From positions 1 to 64,000 of the forward strand of contig JASAMV010008650.1 of assembly GCA_030248065.1 (NCBI GenBank): a stretch of DNA of 64,000 bases. The letters are read 5' to 3'. The DNA is from Rhynchonema sp. JSB1_4. Lineage: Eukaryota; Nematoda; Chromadorea; Monhysterida; Xyalidae. A program made the translations under genes and the position numbers. Of this stretch, positions 29,388-41,501 are shown one piece after another; positions within the stretch are counted from its first letter, which is position 1, and the number at the start of each line of letters is the position of its first letter. Under the pieces are notes generated by a model. That model saw nothing but the letters and a program-made list of their open reading frames with translations, did not search any database and had not been told where the DNA came from.

Positions 29388-32300
29388 ATGGATAGTAAGG
29401 CACCTTGCAATCAGGCAGGGAGTGACAGCAGTGATGTTTTGTTTGACGCACCCAGTGGAGGGGTGTTTCAGGAGTGGAAGGTGGCAGTGGGCACCACGGT
29501 TGTGATTGATGCACCGCTGTTGATGTACGCTGATGAAAAGAAGGTTCGTCGGTCTTGTGTTGGGAATGTGAACGTCGCAGCGTTTGTTTCGTATTGGCGC
29601 TGTTTCAGTGGGATTTTCATTGTTTTGTCTTATTCGATTTTCTCCCTTTTTTATTTTCCAAGTGTGGAACAGTTTCTTTGTTCTGGTTCTGCCCAGTGAC
29701 AATCTTAATTATCGCCACAACAAACAGCTCAATTCATGAGCGAGGCACAACATTCAAATCTGTCTGTCCCGTTCAGAACGTGCATAAATACAAATGCAAG
29801 CAAACCGGTACAATTGAATGGTTGGATGTGGAAATGAAGAAAGGGGACAAATTGATCGCTGGGTAAGGTTGCCTTGCGCTTTTCACCGTGTTTTGTGGTG
29901 TTACACAGTGTTTTTCAGCCAGTTGCTTGCCCGAATGAGCGCGTGTCAACACCCCGTTTTGATGAAAGGCATGTGCGCTGACTGTGGCCTGGATCTGAAG
30001 GTGAAGTACCGCATGCCCCAAAATTAAACAATAATTTCAAAATGTATACTATGTGAATTTTCAGGAGCGAAATGAGAGTGGTGGTGTGCGCGCCAAGGCC
30101 AAAGTCGCGATGGTGCATCATGTGCCTGAACTGCTCGTCGATGAAGACGTAGGTCTTTAGCATCCATAATAATACTTTTTCTATGATTTCATCAACTGCA
30201 TGTTTTCTCTCAGCTTGCCATAATCCACGGTTCGAAAGATGAAGAGAATCTATTGAAACATCGCAAATTGGTGTTGTTGGTTGATCTCGACCAGACGATC
30301 ATACACACAACCAATGAAGTGGTCGATCAGAAAACACCGGTCAGTTGCGATTGGGTGCGTGTGATCTGGGCCAAAAATCGCAAAGATTTTGGTCTCTTGA
30401 AGCACTGGAAGGAAAGCGCTGCGGAAAATCAAGAGAGAAGAATGCTTCCCACGAATTGATACCACACATCCGATCAGATGTTTTCAAAAAACGGCTTCAC
30501 CTTTCGCTCTTTCCGCCAAAACCCAATAGATTAATCATGTTACGACGACCAGTGCATGAGACGCGACTGTTTGCCCGTATTTAATTTCTGGGTACAAACC
30601 TTTGCTAACTGTCAAACAACACCGAAAAGCACAAGTTTCATGCATGCATAGGACATCCACCATTTCCAACTGTACGGCAGCGGCTTCCCCTGGTATCATA
30701 CGCGTTTCCGTCCGCACGCACTCAACTTTCTTCGCACGGTCAGTGCCAAGTACGAGCTGCACATTTGTACGTTCGGCGAGCGCATGTACGCACACACGAT
30801 TGCAAAGTTGTTGGACCCGGACTCGACCTTGTTTGGCACCAGAATTCTGTCGCGAAATGAGTGCTTCAATCCGATGCTCAAAACGGCCAATTTGAAGTGA
30901 GCTGTCTGGCCTTCAGAAGTGTTGTCTGTCATTGACTTTCGCTCGAACAGTCATTGTGATTGCAGAGCGCTGTTCCCGGTTGGTGATCGATTGGTGGTAA
31001 TCATTGATGACCGAGCAGACGTGTGGAACTATAAACCGAATGTGGTTCAGGTATTCTTCTTGTAAACCGTATTCAATTGCAAATATCATAGTTGCATCCT
31101 TTATGACATGTTCGAAGAAGTTTTTGCCCCTTATATGTTGAATTTGTTGCTGTTTGCCAATGTGAATTGGACAAACAGCGTGATCGAAACAAGATAAATG
31201 AGCGAATCCCTGAACTGACTGCACTGAAACATTTCATATTCATTCAGGTGAAACCGTATCGATTCTTCAAACAAACGGGCGACATTCACGCTCCGGATGG
31301 ATTTGTCAAAACTGCTTCAAACACTGAGCAACACACAACAACACCAGTTGAAACAGCTGCTGAACAAGATAAACATGCAGAGGTGGTGGGATTTTAATTT
31401 TATTGTTGCATACATTGCTCGAATTTTGTCGTAGTTTCGGCGCTTTTCAGTCGCCTGATGATGCGACCACAAGCGATGAAACTCAAATCAAAAAACCAGA
31501 AGAGACGAAAAAGAAAGAAGTTGGTTGATATTACCACAGGTTGTTGCATTTCCTTATTGAATTTCAACCATTACGAAAATGCAGGCCACCAATAACGAAG
31601 AAAAGCAGTCAACGGCTGAAATGTTGGAAGACAACGACGATTACCTGTACTATTTGGAGGTCAGTTGTCTCACGGTTCTTATGATCTGATGACTTACAAT
31701 CAATTGTTGATTTCGATAATTAATTTCAGGACATTCTCAACCGTTTGCATTCATCCTTCTATAAACTACACGACAAAGCCCTTGCACAATCAAAGGCCAG
31801 CACACAACCAGACATGAACGTTGTCGTGCCCTATGTGAAGAGCAAGGTGCTCACTGGAGTCAGGGTATTGTTCAGTGGTGGGTTTGTGGGGCTTTTGTTG
31901 GTTCATAACACGACGCTTCTAGATCTAGATCACCATCCACCACGAGCACCAGGTACGCTATAACACCATTTGTTGAAATTGAAAATAAACCTGCAAGTAA
32001 TTGCCAGGAGTGATACCAACCAACCAGAATCCGTCGCGATCCCCGATTTACGGCGCTGCACGTTCACTCGGTGCAACCGTACATGACAATCTCATTGTGC
32101 CCTCGAAGAATCGACACAAAACTGTGAGTGTACGGCAGCATTATGCTGCTTGGGTGGTAACTTTGCTATGTTTTGCGAATGGTTCAGTTTCTTTTGTGTC
32201 GCTCATGAATTTGGACGAACCAAATTCGAAAACAAATAAATCACACCTTCAATTTCGAATGATCATCAATCGTGTGCTCGTCGAACATAGTCAAACTATG

Positions 32301-34108
32301 GCTGCTGCGGAACTTCCGCATTTTTATCACACCTAATCCTTCCTTGGCTTATACCACTGTGGTCAAACATTGTCGTCAAATCACGTTTTATTTCTCGCGC
32401 TCATTTGAGGCTCGTTGCTTGATTTGACGACTACTATTGGCCCTGGAAGCTCGTTTGACTGTATAATGTTTGACACGGCGGTACGTCATCATGCATTTAC
32501 GAAGAAGCATAAACTACCGCCTAACCAACGCAATGTTTCAGGCCAAGGACGCAATAACAGCTGATGTCAACGATGACACATTCACGACGCACGTGGTCGC
32601 TGCACGATGGGGCACGAGCAAGGTGCATCAAGCAGCCAGACTGCCTTATGTGCACATCGTCAACCCGAACTGGCTGTGGTGCTGTGCCGAACGATGGGAA
32701 CGGGTTGGTTGTTGTTGTGGCCAGGCTGGGCGGCAACCTAGTGTACCGCCAAGGGGCGGCAACCTACCTGCGGTACTGGCAGAGCTGGAGGGGAAGGGGT
32801 AGTACCACGAAGAGGTGATCCAGCAATCAAAAATTTGTATGTCAAAATATTGATGAAAATGCGCTCAAAAATGCTAATTTCGCGCGCAGAGCGCAATTTT
32901 TCGCCTAATTGCGGTCTGATAGCCTAATTTTATGCCAGTTCAAGCCAAAGTTGATGTTTTGGGTGGCGCGGCAGCCTACCTATTGTACCAGGCGAGGGAC
33001 GGCAACGTACCTACTGCACCGAAAAACGCGCACCACAACTGAACGCATGGGACCAATGTTCTGACTTTCACATACATATATGTATTCTTCACTTTTATGA
33101 TTTCTCCATTTCAATTCAGGTTGACGAGAAGCTGTTCCGTCTAACCGCCACCAGCCCTGTCCAGTCCAATCAGCCCGAGATCGGCACGCCAAGTCATGTG
33201 TCACGGTCTGATGTTTCACCGGGACGTGTGAAATCGGGAAGGAAACATAAATTGATGACAAAAAATGATAATAATGAAGAGGAAAAGGGCCAACCGTCAA
33301 CATCGCACAAACCAGTGCACGTGCACACAATGCTCGATGACTTCACTGTGGTTGGTGTTTCATAACAATTTGGCTCTTTTTATAAAATAATTTGATTGTC
33401 TTCTCTCTTTTTGTTAGTTCCGCGCACATACCGTAAACATTCCATTCCATGCGCGATTTGCACATTTTGGCCGTGTGGGGTGGTGATCAAATTGTGCGGT
33501 ATTCATATACGCACGTCACTGATGTTTCACCAAACCATCACAACTCGTATACTTATTTTAGGATGACCTGCGTCGAATGTCGGACGACGTTGACGAAGAA
33601 TTGGGTGATTCGGATTCGGAGCCAGACGAGACGGCACCGGACGCAGACGAGGACCAGCAGCCGGACTCCGACCGGGAGTCTGTGAATGACAGTGAGAACG
33701 ACGATGACAGTTTGTCGGGGGATACGCCGAAAGGTTGGAAACGCCAGACGGCCGATTTGTTGGTCGATCAGCAACTGGGCGGCGATTCGAGGAAACGACG
33801 AAGGGACGAAACCGAACTGCTGGATGAGGGAGAGGAGGAGGAGGAGGATGGGGACTCCATTGGGTGAGGGCAAGGATTCAATAAATGCTTTTGATTGAAC
33901 TGCTTGTGCCTAGTTAGTGAGCACTGAGCACATTGTGCGCGAGGCATACGGGCTACTGTGTGCTTAAAGAACTCATGCGCCCGGCTTATGCTCACGGCAC
34001 AGCACTAACAATCCGAATTTACGATAACCAAAATCAAACCGTTTTAGGTCAGTCGATGATGAAATGGCCGAAGCCCTGGATCGTGAATTAGCTGATTCAG
34101 CCAGGTGA
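29388..34108 (+). CDS. CTDP1: RNA polymerase II CTD phosphatase FCP1 (CTDP1), 16 exons, 720 aa
   Basis: Exons (phases agree): 29388-29543, 29777-29862, 29919-30000, 30065-30148, 30214-30339, 30652-30896, 30966-31050, 31248-31382, 31451-31519, 31585-31659, 31730-31877, 32008-32123, 32542-32703, 33120-33350, 33562-33863, 34048-34108. The N-terminus is a biotinyl-like module ending in CQHPVLMKGMCADCGLDL, typical of FCP1. The catalytic FCPH domain has VDLDQTIIHT (DxDxT, D160 and D162) and VVIIDDRADVW (D274, D275). A BRCT domain spans about residues 410-523 (VRVLFSG ... VHIVNPNWLWCCAERW). The tail is Asp/Glu-rich and ends VDDEMAEALDREL, the acidic TFIIF-binding type of end. FCP1 removes phosphate from Ser residues of the Pol II C-terminal domain in the nucleus and so recycles the polymerase. 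All key residues are present. Confidence 0.93.
32708..33040. mobile_element. hAT-type element, TAGGTTGCCG family, in FCP1 intron 13
   Basis: Inverted relative of 8432-8840: CGGCAACCTACCTG motifs on both sides of a centre with TTTCGCGCGCAGAGCGCAA near 32878-32897. Ends are eroded (GTTGTGGCC at left, CACCACAACTG at right) and no target duplication is clear. Confidence 0.6.
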
Positions 34109-34488
34109 TTGTGAACATCAACAGCTGATCTAATTCGTGTAAGAAAACCCAAACCGGTCTGTCCATTCAATAGTTCAATGTTTTTCTATGTCTTTGTATC
34201 TCTTTTTAGTTGTTATCCCATTAGTACTAAGTGGTGCATATAACCGGTTTCTGCTATTGTTTCCTGTTACGTGGATATTTCGCTGGTCGATACTGTTACA
34301 GTTATTAGCGTGTATATGGTAATCTCTATTTGTTTCTCAGGATCGAATGAAATTTCTCGGGTTCTTGTATCGGAATGCATTATGAAATGGCAAAGTGATA
34401 AAAAAGATCAACAATCAAGCAACAACAGAATCACAAACTAGTTGTTGTAGTTAACATTTGTAATCATTTTGTGTTTGTGCTCGATAAC
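34109..34488. other. convergent intergenic stretch
   Basis: 380 bases between the ends of FCP1 (plus) and the Ig gene (minus). No coding exon or strong repeat seen. Confidence 0.4.
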
Positions 34489-37400
34489 CTAGGAAACCGC
34501 CCAGAAAATTAGCAGCAGAGGCATGACTTTCCAATAGACCATCCTTATCCTGCCACCAGCCCGATTGTAGCGTGTGCTGTGCACGCTCAGATGTCGTTGA
34601 AGCGCAGTCTTTGTGGTTGCGACACTGTTTGATGTGACCACAGTCCAATATTTGGCCGAATAGCCGTCGACCCGCGCTAATATCAATTGGGACAAATAGC
34701 AGAATCGTTTGTGCTGCGCCGGACTGGTGTAGTTTGTGGTTGGCGAAATGGGAGTGCGGATAATGGCTGGTTGAAGGGGTAACACCTCGTTGGAGTTGGA
34801 GCCCAGAAGGTAGACGTCGCTGTGGTCGCCGGTCGACCCACGTGTGTGTACCCAGGTCACCTGCAATGCTGGTCGTCATGAAATAACATTCGATGGACAT
34901 GATAACAAGGCAGTATGCACTTCAATGTATTTTGCGACTTTCACGCACCAGATCTCTCCTTGTGGCTAACGGATTTTGTGTGAGCTGAGCCCCACGTATA
35001 CACAGATATTCATCTGCTTCCAAAACAAATAAAAATCAGTACAGCCAAACCCCTCCATCCAGCGTTTATATACCTGTGGTTTTGGATTGGCACAGACTTG
35101 CACGGTCACGTGACCAATGCCACCTGCTATGAGTGTCGAGTCGACCACTGTTACTGGCGCGATGCCGTAGATGTTGAGTTTGGCCTCGGCTGATTGCACC
35201 TAAGGTTGAGGGTCGATAATTCGGGGTTAAAAACAACCGAGCATTCTGTTATCGGGATGTTGGCGCAATTTTCTTGGGGTGCGGACCGGACCTTCTTTCT
35301 GAGTAAGACCGGCATTTTAGGCATATAACTCAGACTATGCGGTTCTCCAATAGAATTTGCACAGGCATATTTGCATAGTGTGTGATTAAGTGGGTGGGTG
35401 ATAAAAAATTATCTTATTCATTCACAATCGACTTCTGATACGTTTCCAATCCATTCATATCGCATATATCAGCTCATTCAATCATCACCCTGTATCATTC
35501 TCACCATATTCGATCGCTCCGACTTGCTGTTGTGCACATCAATCTGATTATCAAGCCGTGTCGACCACAATTATGGAATCAACAGCCAATGCAACCACAA
35601 CACCGACGACAACAACAACCGATCGCGTGACCATATCACCACATGACAACCTTTATGACCACCACACCAATAAGGTACAGTGAATATCCGCATGAATTTA
35701 CAGATGATATACATCTCATTGACATTAGCAATATTCTGATCTATTATTGAAACTCTTGAAAACTGGAAAAAGAATCAAAATATCCCTAATTTGATTTTCA
35801 TTTCAGTCCCACCCTAAAGAGCTAACCGAACCGAGCGATTCAGGCTGGATCATTGCATTAGTGGTGTTCCTTGCGTTGTTCATCACGCTCATTATTGAAT
35901 GGTTCATCATACACAAATGCAATGCCTGGTTGGTGCACTCTCGCACATTGAAGTACCGTTTTTGTTCCCATCATTTGCCGCTGGTGTCTGATATCAGTGG
36001 CGCAGCCAACTCGATTCAACCGACTCTCGCAGACGACAGGTGCGCCAGGTCATCGTCAGTGCGAATTCACTACATCGCACACTGCCCCTTGTGTCACGCT
36101 GGCATGCAAGATCACTGCCTGCGCAAATGCGCAAAAGCACAAAGTTCGTCAGCAGTCCATTGTCGGAATCATTGGAGTCACACAGACACAACAGTGGCCG
36201 CGCTCAGATCACAAAGTCAGTAGCCGATGCCAAATGACACCCATTTCACATACCCACCAACCCACCAATACAATGTAGTAAGTACCACATGCCACATGAC
36301 AAACTGTACTCAGGTACGTGAAACGTCGTGAGCAGCGCGCCAAAATGGCTGAAAGCCAGGCGAAACGACAAAAGTTGCGCACAGATCAGAAAGATTTCTT
36401 CGATCCTGCGCCGGCGCCCAAAGTAAGCGTGTTCTTTTTAGTGGGCACACACACACACACATCACGCCAAGAATTATTGAAAAACTCAGCAAAATACATA
36501 TTTTTGCGTCCAGCGCACGAACTTCCTGACAGACATGGCCGGAGCGCTCTGGGGTCGGGGTCGGGCCGGATCGAGCTCAAAATCAGCGTACAGCAAATCG
36601 ACCTATCAGAAATCGGAAATCGGAGTGCCCATGGACGGTTAGTCAGATCTTGTTGTTTTCCTCTTGTGCTCATTATCCTTTTTGTCTTTTTCCACTCCGG
36701 GTGAAATTTGCATCCAGCAACAAGTGATCTCTCTCATTATCATGCCCATTGATGATGTCTATGAGATGAACCGCTGGGGTAGCGACAAAAATGGGGGGGA
36801 GTGTTTTTGTATGAGACCGATATCTTGAACATTTTAAGGTTTAGGTTTAGGCCCAAACAAGCATTTTAGTAGCACAATACGCTTAATTCCAACTACCTAC
36901 ATACTGTACTCAGGCGAAGAAGATGACGAACAAACGCAAAGTGCGAGTCAGCACCCGGAGATAGAGAAAACTGATTCGAGCACGGACAAGAGGAAAAGCA
37001 AAATGAAAGGGCCGGGTGGAACGAAAAAGAAATCGCAAGAAGCGTCGGACAAAAAATCGAAATTCGGATTTTGAAACGATAAATTGGTGCTGAATCATGA
37101 ACCTACAGAATAACATCGCCATACCTGAGTGACCAATCACCAACATTTCGCGAAATCTGACTCACTTCTCACTTTATGATCAAACCATTTGGCAGTTATA
37201 CAGTTTTTGGTGCATCGACATATGCAGCTCGGATGAACACTAATTACCACGGAATTCATGGAAGTGAACTGTTGAATCTATTATATGCCCGCAATTCTCT
37301 GGCAGTCTGAATCGAGTGTATGATAATCGGATCGGACAGAGTCAGGCCAATCTCATAGACCGAGCACGGCAATCCTCCGGTCCAACGTTTGCCATTAGCA

Positions 37401-38469
37401 AAAATTTGATTCCGGGCGTACGTTTGCATTTGTACCGATTCTTACCAGAAAACGTTCACAGCGAACACCACACACAACATGTACCTGGTACCCGCCCTCG
37501 ACCGTTGCCTGACAATAATAGGAGCCAGTGAGATCAAGCGAATCGATTTTGAGTGTGCAGTATGATTTGGTGCTGTGCTCGCCCTTCGGGTCGCATTGCG
37601 TGTTGGTGCGTAATGATGAACATGTGAGCAGTTTGGCCTCTGAAACATCAAATTGGCATATGAACTGTGCAGCAATGCGAATTTGGCTGTTGCCCGTTTC
37701 GCCCCTGTGTTCACAGACGCACGGTGCATCACGCGTGATCGCCACTGCGAATGCACCAGTTGGATAATACTTCAAAGGGGCGCAGTGATGTTACAGCCCA
37801 GCAATAAAATCTGTTGGTGGGGCCCATTGGAGGCAAATTTGCCAGAGGCGTAAGCGAGCGCTGGCGCCTCGGTCTATCGGAAAACAGGGCGAAGACATTG
37901 CTGCACTCAGTACACTGACACTAAAAAAACCTGATAAAGACAAAACCAGCCTGAGTTGTCAGCCCGTCTACTGAACCATCTAACATCGGCCAGTGTTGGC
38001 TGGGCAGTGACCGCGCAGTGCAGCAGGATTTCGGCTTCGTTCAGCACGTAAATGCCAGACGCACTGTCCGTGTTGTAATCCTGCACTCAACAAAACTGAT
38101 TGCTTTACTATTTTTTCGGAGAAAGTGAATTTATTTGTCCAGAATGCTGCACCGCGCGCATGAGGTGTTTGCACAAGCATTGCAAATGACAGTGATGTTT
38201 CACGCACGCACGAAACCATGTGGGTTTTTGTGGCAACGTTGTCATTGGGTGTATTCGCACTGAAAACAGGGCGAAACCGAAAGCCAAAAACACAGTGCAC
38301 AATTCATGTAATGTTCTGAATGGTACAATCGCACCTGCATCCATACGCCACATCTGGGCACATTCGATTGCGAGCAATTGGAGCGACATGATTGATCCTG
38401 CACCCCGTTGGCGTGCGCAAATGCAAAGCAGCTGACCAAGGTCGACAACAAAACCGACGTTTGATGCAT
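34489..38469 (-). CDS. immunoglobulin-superfamily surface protein, about 390 aa
   Basis: Five exons: 38469-38335, 38080-37931, 37873-37485, 35199-35074 and 34860-34489. Exon 1 encodes a signal peptide (MHQTSVLLSTLVSCFAFAHA). Exon 2 has an Ig-like stretch (EILLHCAVTAQP, VRWFSR). Exon 3 carries a second Ig domain ending in LDLTGSYYCQATVEGG, and exon 4 supplies its last strand (VQSAEAKLNIYG), which confirms the join across a 2.3-kb intron. Exons 4-5 carry a third domain (HVTVQVCANPKP, VTWVHTRG). The last 16 residues are hydrophobic and followed by a stop, suggesting a GPI-anchor signal. Such proteins serve adhesion or recognition. In exon 3 the frame must shift by one base near 37783-37790 (GCGCCCCTTTGAAG), either a sequence error or a lesion. 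The gene holds another gene in its large intron. Confidence 0.7.
35573..37074 (+). CDS. single-pass membrane protein with basic tail, 213 aa
   Basis: Five exons in phase: 35573-35674, 35807-35952, 36314-36422, 36514-36637, 36914-37074. The N-terminal 45 residues are Thr-rich (many NxT and TTT), without a signal peptide. One strong membrane helix follows (WIIALVVFLALFITLIIEWF, about residues 47-66). The C-terminal 145 residues are charged and presumably cytoplasmic, with VKRREQRAKMAESQAKR and a Lys/Ser-rich end KKSKFGF. A Thr-rich outside and basic inside fit a type III (signal-anchor) orientation. I do not recognise the family. The whole gene lies inside, and opposite to, an intron of the Ig-domain gene (37484-35200). 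Confidence 0.75.
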
Positions 38470-40339
38470 GTTTGGTCTACGATTAGTACGACACCTGGTC
38501 AATTTTGCTCTCACATAGGCAATTACATCTTATTAAATTTCCTGAAGTACATTGTACAGTACAACAAGAATAACATTTTCTGTTTGAAAAGGGATGCACT
38601 GAAAAGTTGTTGTGGGTGAGTTGCGTGGTACCAAATCATTTTATGAGAATAGTACTACCCTAAACTGTCATGGGGTTGTAAAAAGCAGATAAAATGAAAT
38701 GAATCCAGTGCTGCAAACTCTAAGAGCCGAGCTGACACTATATACATACACCCACTGCACATACAAATGTACTCGAACGGAAATGCAGTCCAAACAGAAC
38801 AGAACCGGATTTGGACTAAGGGCCCATATTTCCGCGCAAGGCTGCCCTCTAACCCGTATAGGTCTGTGACACAGCAAGGATACGCTTTTATCAATATCTT
38901 GGCGCCCGAGGTTGCAATCAAAGAAAATTTCACCACGAGAAGATGTGGTGCTTGTTTAGCTTCAGGCGGGAGAACAACGGATATGCTCAGAAAGCTGGCC
39001 GAAGCTAAATTAAGACCAAATTTTGAACACAGAGTTTTTCCATAACAATAAGATAGTTGATAACATCAAACAGGTTAATTTTCTCGTGTTTATGTTGTTA
39101 TGCACACCTGGTTCGAAGGCAACACGGGTTTTGTTTGGAGAACTGCTTTTCACTCGCAGTTTGACACCAGACACCACACAATGATCGTACACAATGCGGC
39201 TTGTATTGAACAGCACGATTATAGCTCGCCACACAAGTGGTACTCCTGGTGTCCCAGTTTCAGTTTCGCAGCATCAGGACTGAAACTACGTGAGGCATTT
39301 CTGGTGTTACCCAGGTGTCAGAGCTTTAGTCGCTATGCATTAGCTTATCACTAAACTTGTCGCTTTGTACACATAATACGAACCTGGAAACTGTGCGTAA
39401 CAAATGAACTCAAAAATACAGATAATAGTCTGATACTACATGTACATATGTGACAGCACACGCTCATACTATGACAAATGAACTGGAGCAAAGAGCCCTC
39501 ACCGGAGTCACGCTGCTTAGTCACTCAATTTGAAGAAACAAGATGCGAAGCGGAAGCAAACACCCGTTTTCTGTGGGCCATCGTTCCTTGTTTATCCAAC
39601 TAAAAAGTTCATACAGTTAGGCGAAGCTCGCTTGACGCTTGGCTGCTTTGGACCCGGAGAACGACCATGTAAACTTGCGCTATAAATACTGTAGGTACGT
39701 AATACACACGTAAAATACTGTGGATGTTCATTTTGTTAATCACTGACAGCAAAAGTTCTTTAAGCCCACTGGGACAACGTATTTCTCCGTTGGAAGCGCC
39801 CCTCCCGTCGGGACCACGCAAGGTTTTATGCGTGCGGCCCTGTTTCAAAAGTGCACAAGTCCAATCATGGCATTATCATAAACATGGAGTGCAAACAATT
39901 GAGCCGGACCAGCACAATAAAAAACAAAAGTTTTGAGAGACTATTTATCACTCACTCATTGTGTGTGTTTGCTGTTTGGGACCAGAACGCACGTTGGGCA
40001 CCATGCACCAAAATAATGGCACAACGATAAATATTAAAGCGCGAGCGCGTTTTTGACCACAGATCAGGTACTGACTCGACAGGCACGCCAGCGCATGAAC
40101 GTGAACTCATGACCGGAACCGGATCACGTGGCTTGGCAGTGCAAACAGGACACCCGTGGCAACAAAGCACAGCTATGCAAGTGCTGGGCTTGGTATTGTT
40201 TTCATTTCGCTTGTGCCTCCACATTGTACTACTGATGACATTGCACGAGTTTTGGTTCGAGTAGATGCATTTTTACAGAATGTCTCAGTTTGATGTTATT
40301 TGCAGCTTTTTTCGGCGTTCAACCAAGACGTCCAAGACG
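38470..40339. other. intergenic region, no gene recognised
   Basis: 1.87 kb upstream of both the Ig gene and the small membrane-protein gene. Short ORFs exist on both strands, but none has splice phase support or a recognisable motif. No inverted repeat seen. It probably holds the promoters of the two divergent genes. Confidence 0.4.
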
Positions 40340-41344
40340 ATGATCCAATTCACCATGCAGTTATTGCTATTGTCACAACTGACATCACAGTCTGCCTCCT
40401 ACGAGATAATGAATAACAGTCTGACCCGACTTATAACCGAAGCTACAAATGCCGGCATTGAACATCATTTCTGTCAGACAACATTATCGCTCAAGGAGGA
40501 ACATACCGTGGAAACAATCTACACGTTAGATTTTGTGATACGAATTTTAGATTCATGTAACTGATGAACACAGAGCAGTGAATAACATAAGAAACCCTTT
40601 TAGGATCATAAACATAAAGTATCATTAACCAACACAGATGCAATTGGCCGTACGAATGCTGCGAACGTCCAGCCACCCAACAGGCTCGATCCCGACCGCC
40701 GATGAAATGTTGTGGACCGAGTCCGCAGTTCTGGTTGGTTATGTTATGGTGACGAGCCACGAAACGACGAAAGAACATGTGCACCTGACAACCGCAAGAC
40801 ATTTTTCTGGCTCCGTTTAGCCTTTGGGTATAAGATTAGGCTCAAACTTATGCTAAGTTTTACGCTTAGGGCAGCCTAACCATGAACAGAATCAAAACAA
40901 AGGAAACGAACGTGACGATGAAGTAGCGCTGTTGCAGGGTACCTAATCTCTGAAAGAGAAACTGATCGTGTGTCTTTTGATGCAGACGCGCGGATGATGA
41001 CGCTTGGCTCCGCTCGTCTGTGAAAACAGATGAAATCGGACAACCGTAAAGCATACATACGTTGCAAATTACACTTCACAACTGAAACCTAACACGCTGC
41101 AACATTCCAACTTTGCACACCGTTTCGTCACAGGAGCACCATCCTAATGGTGTGTGCGTTGAGCGCGGTTGGCTGTTGCACATTATGGTGTGCCGTGTTC
41201 TACATCTGCAGTCAATGTGAGGCGCCACCCCGACGCAGAGCGCTAATCAAACACGATGATGTCATGAAGGTCACAACCCGGCAACGGTCGAATCGACAGA
41301 AAAACGTGTCGTTTCTCGAAGAATACGATCAAAACCAGTTTTGA
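40340..41344 (+). CDS. small Cys-rich type I membrane protein, 163 aa
   Basis: Three exons in phase: 40340-40524, 40638-40733, 41134-41344. A signal peptide (MIQFTMQLLLLSQLTSQSAS) is followed by a short ectodomain with NNS and a compact Cys cluster (YTCNWPYECCERP ... MKCCGPSPQFW), one membrane helix (TILMVCALSAVGCCTLWC and following) and a basic cytoplasmic tail of about 50 residues ending VSFLEEYDQNQF. The layout, with CC and CCG motifs next to the membrane, resembles the WBP1/VOPP1 and shisa-type small membrane adaptors, but the tail lacks PPxY motifs, so this is only a likeness. An upstream exon with another start is possible because an acceptor lies at about 40304. Confidence 0.65.
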
Positions 41345-41501
41345 GTTTTTATTTTGTGTTGCTTTTTGTAACTTCCATAATGCTCGTGGGTCACGTTTTT
41401 TTCTGTCTGTACCGTACCAATTTTTTATCACGAAATCTGTGTGTTAAAGCACCACAGTGTAAATCTAATCTGAATATATATATCCCGAATGAAACGTTTG
41501 A

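Noticed and set aside
35994..36191. Possible Ig-gene exon on the minus strand inside the nested gene's intron
   Set aside because: The Ig exons at 37485 and 35199 join in phase and complete one domain without it, and the stretch shows no Ig motif.
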